Shown here piece after piece: positions 61,332 to 64,000 of a DNA stretch of 64,000 bases. This DNA comes from Gillisia limnaea DSM 15749 (GTDB taxonomy: Bacteria; Bacteroidota; Bacteroidia; Flavobacteriales; Flavobacteriaceae): the NCBI RefSeq assembly GCF_000243235.1, contig NZ_JH594605.1, forward strand, positions 66,660 to 130,659. Reading direction: 5' to 3'. The notes under the pieces were generated by a model, which was not told where the DNA came from, searched no databases, and worked only from the letters and a program-made list of their open reading frames with translations. The position numbers were made by a program, and so were the translations under genes. Position 1 is the first letter of the stretch. Each line of letters opens with the position of its first letter.

Positions 61332-61604
61332 TTAATCAATTTCTTCGTAATCGATATACTCTCCAACGTTTTTATTGGATTTCCCGGGGTTTTTTGGTTT
61401 TTTCTCAATGACAACCTCTCCTTCCTTTTTCTTTCCAGATGGAGGTTGCTGATTGAATTGTTGCTGGAATTTATTTCCCACTTTGGTTAAAAAGTATTTC
61501 AAAATAATAGGACCAAAAAATCGTATCAAAATCTTGAATCCGAAATAGATCAATAAAATGATCAAAATAGTTTTTAGAATACTTTGAAATGAAGCTTCGT
61601 GCAT
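61332..61604 (-). CDS. DUF4834 family small membrane protein
   Basis: A 90-residue protein with one long hydrophobic stretch (about 9-39, LKTILIILLIYFGFKILIRF and on) and a basic/glutamine-rich hydrophilic tail ending YIDYEEID, the pattern of DUF4834 in Bacteroidota. Function unknown. Its TAATTTTG promoter and the 26-base gap to YfhO suggest it leads that operon. Confidence 0.8.
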   Translation of the reverse strand: MHEASFQSILKTILIILLIYFGFKILIRFFGPIILKYFLTKVGNKFQQQFNQQPPSGKKKEGEVVIEKKPKNPGKSNKNVGEYIDYEEID

Positions 61605-61620
61605 TTTTCTTCAGTTTGTG

Positions 61621-61628
61621 CAAAATTA
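61621..61628 (-). promoter_or_regulatory. -7 promoter element of the DUF4834/YfhO operon
   Basis: Reads TAATTTTG on the minus strand, 16 bases before the ATG at 61604, matching TAnnTTTG. Confidence 0.5.
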
Positions 61629-61683
61629 CTATTATAGCCGGACAAATTCCACTTATATCTCCTAAAAAATTAATAAAATCTTC

Positions 61684-61691
61684 TATATTTG
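61684..61691 (+). promoter_or_regulatory. -7 promoter element of the outer-membrane protein gene
   Basis: TATATTTG, 19 bases before the ATG at 61711. Confidence 0.5.
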
Positions 61692-61710
61692 AAGCAACAA
61701 ATCTTCGTAA

Positions 61711-62673
61711 ATGAAATTCTTTCAACGTACTTTAATAATCTCCCTTGTGTTCTTAACCGGTACACAAATTTCTCAGGCACAATACACCGAAACGATTAAT
61801 TCTAACCGGCCGGGAGCTTCCCAGGGAGCCTTTTCTGTGGGCACAGGAGTCTTACAACTTGAAGGAGGCGGTTATCTTGGTAATGATACGCATTCCCTTC
61901 GGGGAACAGATACCGACATTTTGGGGGCAGAGTACGCTTTGCGATACGGGCTGTTTTTTGAAGCCCTGGAAATAAGCTTAATAGGATCTTTTGAAGATCA
62001 GTCTACCTTGATAAGAATTGGCGGACAGGATCGGGAATTTAACCAGAGCAATTTCAAAACCAACACCTTAGGAGTAAAATATTTAATCTTTGATCCTGCC
62101 CGCAGCATTGAGCCGGATGAACCAAATTTATACAGCTGGAAAGCCAACCAAAGATTTAAGTGGAAAACATTAATCCCGGCAATAGCTGTATATGCAGGTG
62201 CAAATTTCACTTTTGATGATAATCCTTTTAGGTTTGAAGGGGAATCCAAAATAACTCCCAAATTTGCACTTTCCACACAAAATAATTGGAGAGGTGGATG
62301 GGTTTTGGTCACCAATATCATTTTAGATAAAATCTCGGAAGTAACGCCTACCTATGCTGGAATAGTAACACTTACACACGCATTTACTCCAAAATTTGCC
62401 GGTTTTTTAGAGTACCAGGGAATTATAAGCGATGTATATGCAGATGATCTTGCACGCACCGGAGTTGCATATTTATTTGGAGATGATTTCCAGCTAGATG
62501 TCTCCGGATTGATCAATTTTAAAAATACCCCTGACAGGTGGCAGGTTGCCGCCGGTTTTTCGTATAGATTCGATATGCACAAAACCGATGAATTTCTGGA
62601 TGATTCCTATGAAGGTGACCGAAGAAGAAAACGTACCGAAGAGATTCAGGGAGAACCCGAAATAGATAATTAA
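61711..62673 (+). CDS. Outer-membrane beta-barrel, phenol-degradation MetA-like
   Basis: A 320-residue exported protein. A signal peptide (FFQRTLIISLVFLTGTQISQAQ) precedes ETINSNRPGASQGAFSVGTG, the usual start of the MetA-pathway/transporter barrel family, followed by amphipathic strands such as ALRYGLFFEALEISLIGSFE, FAGFLEYQGIISD and WQVAAGFSYRFDM, with aromatic ends. The short basic/acidic tail (RRRKRTEEIQG) is unusual. Ligand unknown; sits in the outer membrane. It has its own promoter and terminator. Confidence 0.8.
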   Translation: MKFFQRTLIISLVFLTGTQISQAQYTETINSNRPGASQGAFSVGTGVLQLEGGGYLGNDTHSLRGTDTDILGAEYALRYGLFFEALEISLIGSFEDQSTLIRIGGQDREFNQSNFKTNTLGVKYLIFDPARSIEPDEPNLYSWKANQRFKWKTLIPAIAVYAGANFTFDDNPFRFEGESKITPKFALSTQNNWRGGWVLVTNIILDKISEVTPTYAGIVTLTHAFTPKFAGFLEYQGIISDVYADDLARTGVAYLFGDDFQLDVSGLINFKNTPDRWQVAAGFSYRFDMHKTDEFLDDSYEGDRRRKRTEEIQGEPEIDN

Positions 62674-62702
62674 TGATCCTTCCGGAAGGAAATCAATAAA
62701 AT

Positions 62703-62731
62703 AAAAAATCCGCTGAAGTAGCGGATTTTTT
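62703..62731. terminator. Bidirectional terminator
   Basis: Arms AAAAAATCCGCT (62703-62714) and AGCGGATTTTTT (62720-62731) with a 5-base loop and A/T runs on both sides. It ends the barrel gene and the convergent PLP enzyme gene. Confidence 0.88.
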
Positions 62732-62758
62732 ATTTTTTATAGTTCTGTTCTGGAACAT

Positions 62759-64000
62759 TTATTCATTTGCAGCTGCAGCAACAGATGCTGAAAGCCTTTT
62801 ATAAGTTCCATTTTCCAATCGCTCCCGGATAGCAGAAAAAGCTATGAGGGTTTGATCTATATCATCGAAGGTATGAGTTGCTGTTGGGATCATTCTTAAT
62901 AAGATTAATCCTTTTGGAATTACAGGATACACAACTATAGAACAAAATACTCCATGATTCTCGCGTAAGTCTTTCACGAGCGCCATAGCTTCAGGAATAC
63001 TACCTTTTAAATATACCGGAGTTACACAACTTTGCGTAGTACCAATATCAAACCCACGGTCTTTCAATCCGCTTTGAAGGGCATTCACATTTTCCCATAG
63101 TTTTGCTTTTAATTCCGGCATGGTACGAAGCATATCCAGTCTTTTTAAAGCTCCAACCACCAATTGCATTTGTAGTGATTTGGCGAACATCTGGGATCTT
63201 AAATTGTATTTTAGATAATCCATGATTTCTTTGTCCCCTGCTATAAACGCTCCTGTACTTGCAAGAGATTTAGCAAAGGTTGCAAAATAAACATCAATTT
63301 CATCCTGCACGCCCTGCTCCTCACCTGCACCAGCTCCTGTAGCACCAAGGGTTCCGAATCCATGGGCATCATCCACGAAAAACCTGAAATTATATTTTTC
63401 TTTTAGGGCTACTATTTCTTTTAGTTTTCCCTGTTCACCCCGCATTCCAAAAACACCTTCAGAAATAAGAAGAATCCCTCCACCGGTTTGTTCGCATATT
63501 TTGGTAGCACGCTCAAGATTCTTCTCGATGCTTTCCATATCATTATGCTTATAGGTAAAACGCTGGCCTACGTGTAGTCTCACCCCATCTATGATGCAGG
63601 CGTGAGCATCCATATCGTATACAATAACATCTGCTTTAGAAACCAGTGCATCAATGGTGGAAACCATTCCCTGGTATCCGAAATTCAACAAATATGCTGC
63701 CTGTTTATTTACAAAAGATGCCAGTTCTTCCTGTAATTTTTCATGCAAATCTGTATGACCACTCATCATTCTGGCTCCCATAGGATACGCCGATCCATAA
63801 TCTGCGGCCGCTTCAGCATCAACCTTCCTGACTTCAGGATGATTTGCCAGTCCCAGGTAGTCATTAATACTCCAGGTGATCACTTCCTTTCCGCGAAATT
63901 TCATCCGGTTTGAAATAGGCCCCTCCAGCTTGGGAAACACAAAATATCCTTCAGCAAATTCGGCCCATTTACCTAATGGACCTTTATCTTTATAAATTTT
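62759..64000 (-). CDS. Alpha-oxoamine synthase family PLP enzyme (serine palmitoyltransferase-like), 5' end outside window
   Basis: At least 414 codons; the frame stays open to the right edge, so the N-terminus is missing and the GTG at 63940 is not the start. Motifs include TWSINDYLGLANHPEV, GSAYPMGARMMSGHTDLHEK, FFVDDAHGFGTLG (Asp-x-His PLP contact) and FATFAKSLASTGAFIAG with the Schiff-base Lys. The family joins acyl-CoA to an amino acid: serine palmitoyltransferase, KBL, BioF and HemA. Sphingolipids are normal in Bacteroidota and this form is most like the serine palmitoyltransferase/KBL group; no bio or hem gene is near. Confidence 0.82.
   Translation of the reverse strand, partial: KIYKDKGPLGKWAEFAEGYFVFPKLEGPISNRMKFRGKEVITWSINDYLGLANHPEVRKVDAEAAADYGSAYPMGARMMSGHTDLHEKLQEELASFVNKQAAYLLNFGYQGMVSTIDALVSKADVIVYDMDAHACIIDGVRLHVGQRFTYKHNDMESIEKNLERATKICEQTGGGILLISEGVFGMRGEQGKLKEIVALKEKYNFRFFVDDAHGFGTLGATGAGAGEEQGVQDEIDVYFATFAKSLASTGAFIAGDKEIMDYLKYNLRSQMFAKSLQMQLVVGALKRLDMLRTMPELKAKLWENVNALQSGLKDRGFDIGTTQSCVTPVYLKGSIPEAMALVKDLRENHGVFCSIVVYPVIPKGLILLRMIPTATHTFDDIDQTLIAFSAIRERLENGTYKRLSASVAAAANE

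Noticed and set aside
1-64000. Search by eye for CRISPR arrays, tRNAs, rRNAs, transposases, phage genes or restriction and toxin modules
   Set aside because: None was seen. No regularly spaced repeats, no cloverleaf-like gene and no transposase or integrase motif; intergenic gaps are short.

Overview
The window looks like chromosome from a marine Flavobacteriaceae bacterium of the Gramella/Christiangramia type (phylum Bacteroidota); the genus is an inference from gene content and was not searched. Pointers are: AT-rich DNA, many promoters with the Bacteroidota -7 element TAnnTTTG, few Shine-Dalgarno sequences, the fused LpxC-FabZ and HisB enzymes, HisIE, the type IX secretion regulator PorX, DUF4834 and YfhO membrane proteins, and a serine palmitoyltransferase-like enzyme. 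No rRNA, tRNA, CRISPR, prophage or insertion sequence is visible; the window is mostly housekeeping genes with short accessory stretches.

Layout. 1-2.2 kb: a SatD-like protein overlapping a DUF3307 membrane protein, behind an AT-rich array of operator-like repeats, then two convergent Gre-factor-like genes. 2.5-6.3 kb: an HD hydrolase, an SLC13 permease with TrkA-C domains and a glycosyltransferase. 6.4-8.6 kb: aspartate kinase divergent from an ACT-domain protein, plus a 50-residue membrane protein. 8.8-13.4 kb: PAP2 phosphatase, a GC-rich repeat cassette, a 3D-domain lipoprotein, a Tat-exported Gfo/Idh/MocA oxidoreductase, an FKBP and OsmC. 13.5-16.9 kb: a tight operon of RLAN-type ATP-grasp ligase, GCS2-type carboxylate-amine ligase and N-formylglutamate amidohydrolase. 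17.2-25.3 kb: LLM oxidoreductase, lactonase, CorA, DUF1853, a CDF transporter, an NYN/LOTUS protein, pirin and GlcG.

25.3-33.1 kb is a complete histidine operon (hisG-D-C-B-H-A-F-IE, minus strand). Its leader encodes a 17-residue peptide with three consecutive His codons, followed by a rho-independent hairpin, which is classical attenuation not marked by any ordinary gene call. 33.1-44.4 kb holds fabG with a VWA protein and a prohibitin, then sucD, then the lipid A block (lpxD, lpxC-fabZ, lpxA) with efp, a second lpxD paralogue and an HD hydrolase. 44.5-50.5 kb: porX, tsaE, a predicted 48-residue secreted peptide overlapping a membrane-protein gene, alanine dehydrogenase, a REP-like inverted pair, a bcp-type peroxiredoxin and a cysteine-free endonuclease III. 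50.7-55.9 kb: an ECF sigma factor with a 49-residue companion, uvrA, and a Tyr-rich exported protein behind a sigma-54-like promoter. 56-61.6 kb: an operon of DUF4834, YfhO, glycosyltransferase and flippase. The end holds an outer-membrane barrel and the 5'-truncated PLP enzyme.

Most unusual points: (i) the SatD-like protein carries a motif order resembling class III nucleotide cyclases fused to a helix-turn-helix, with repeated palindromes upstream; (ii) the amidoligase operon with no known product; (iii) the his attenuator; (iv) an ungapped 60-bp repeat (49 of 60 bases identical by eye) placed over the start codons of hisB and of a glycosyltransferase gene.
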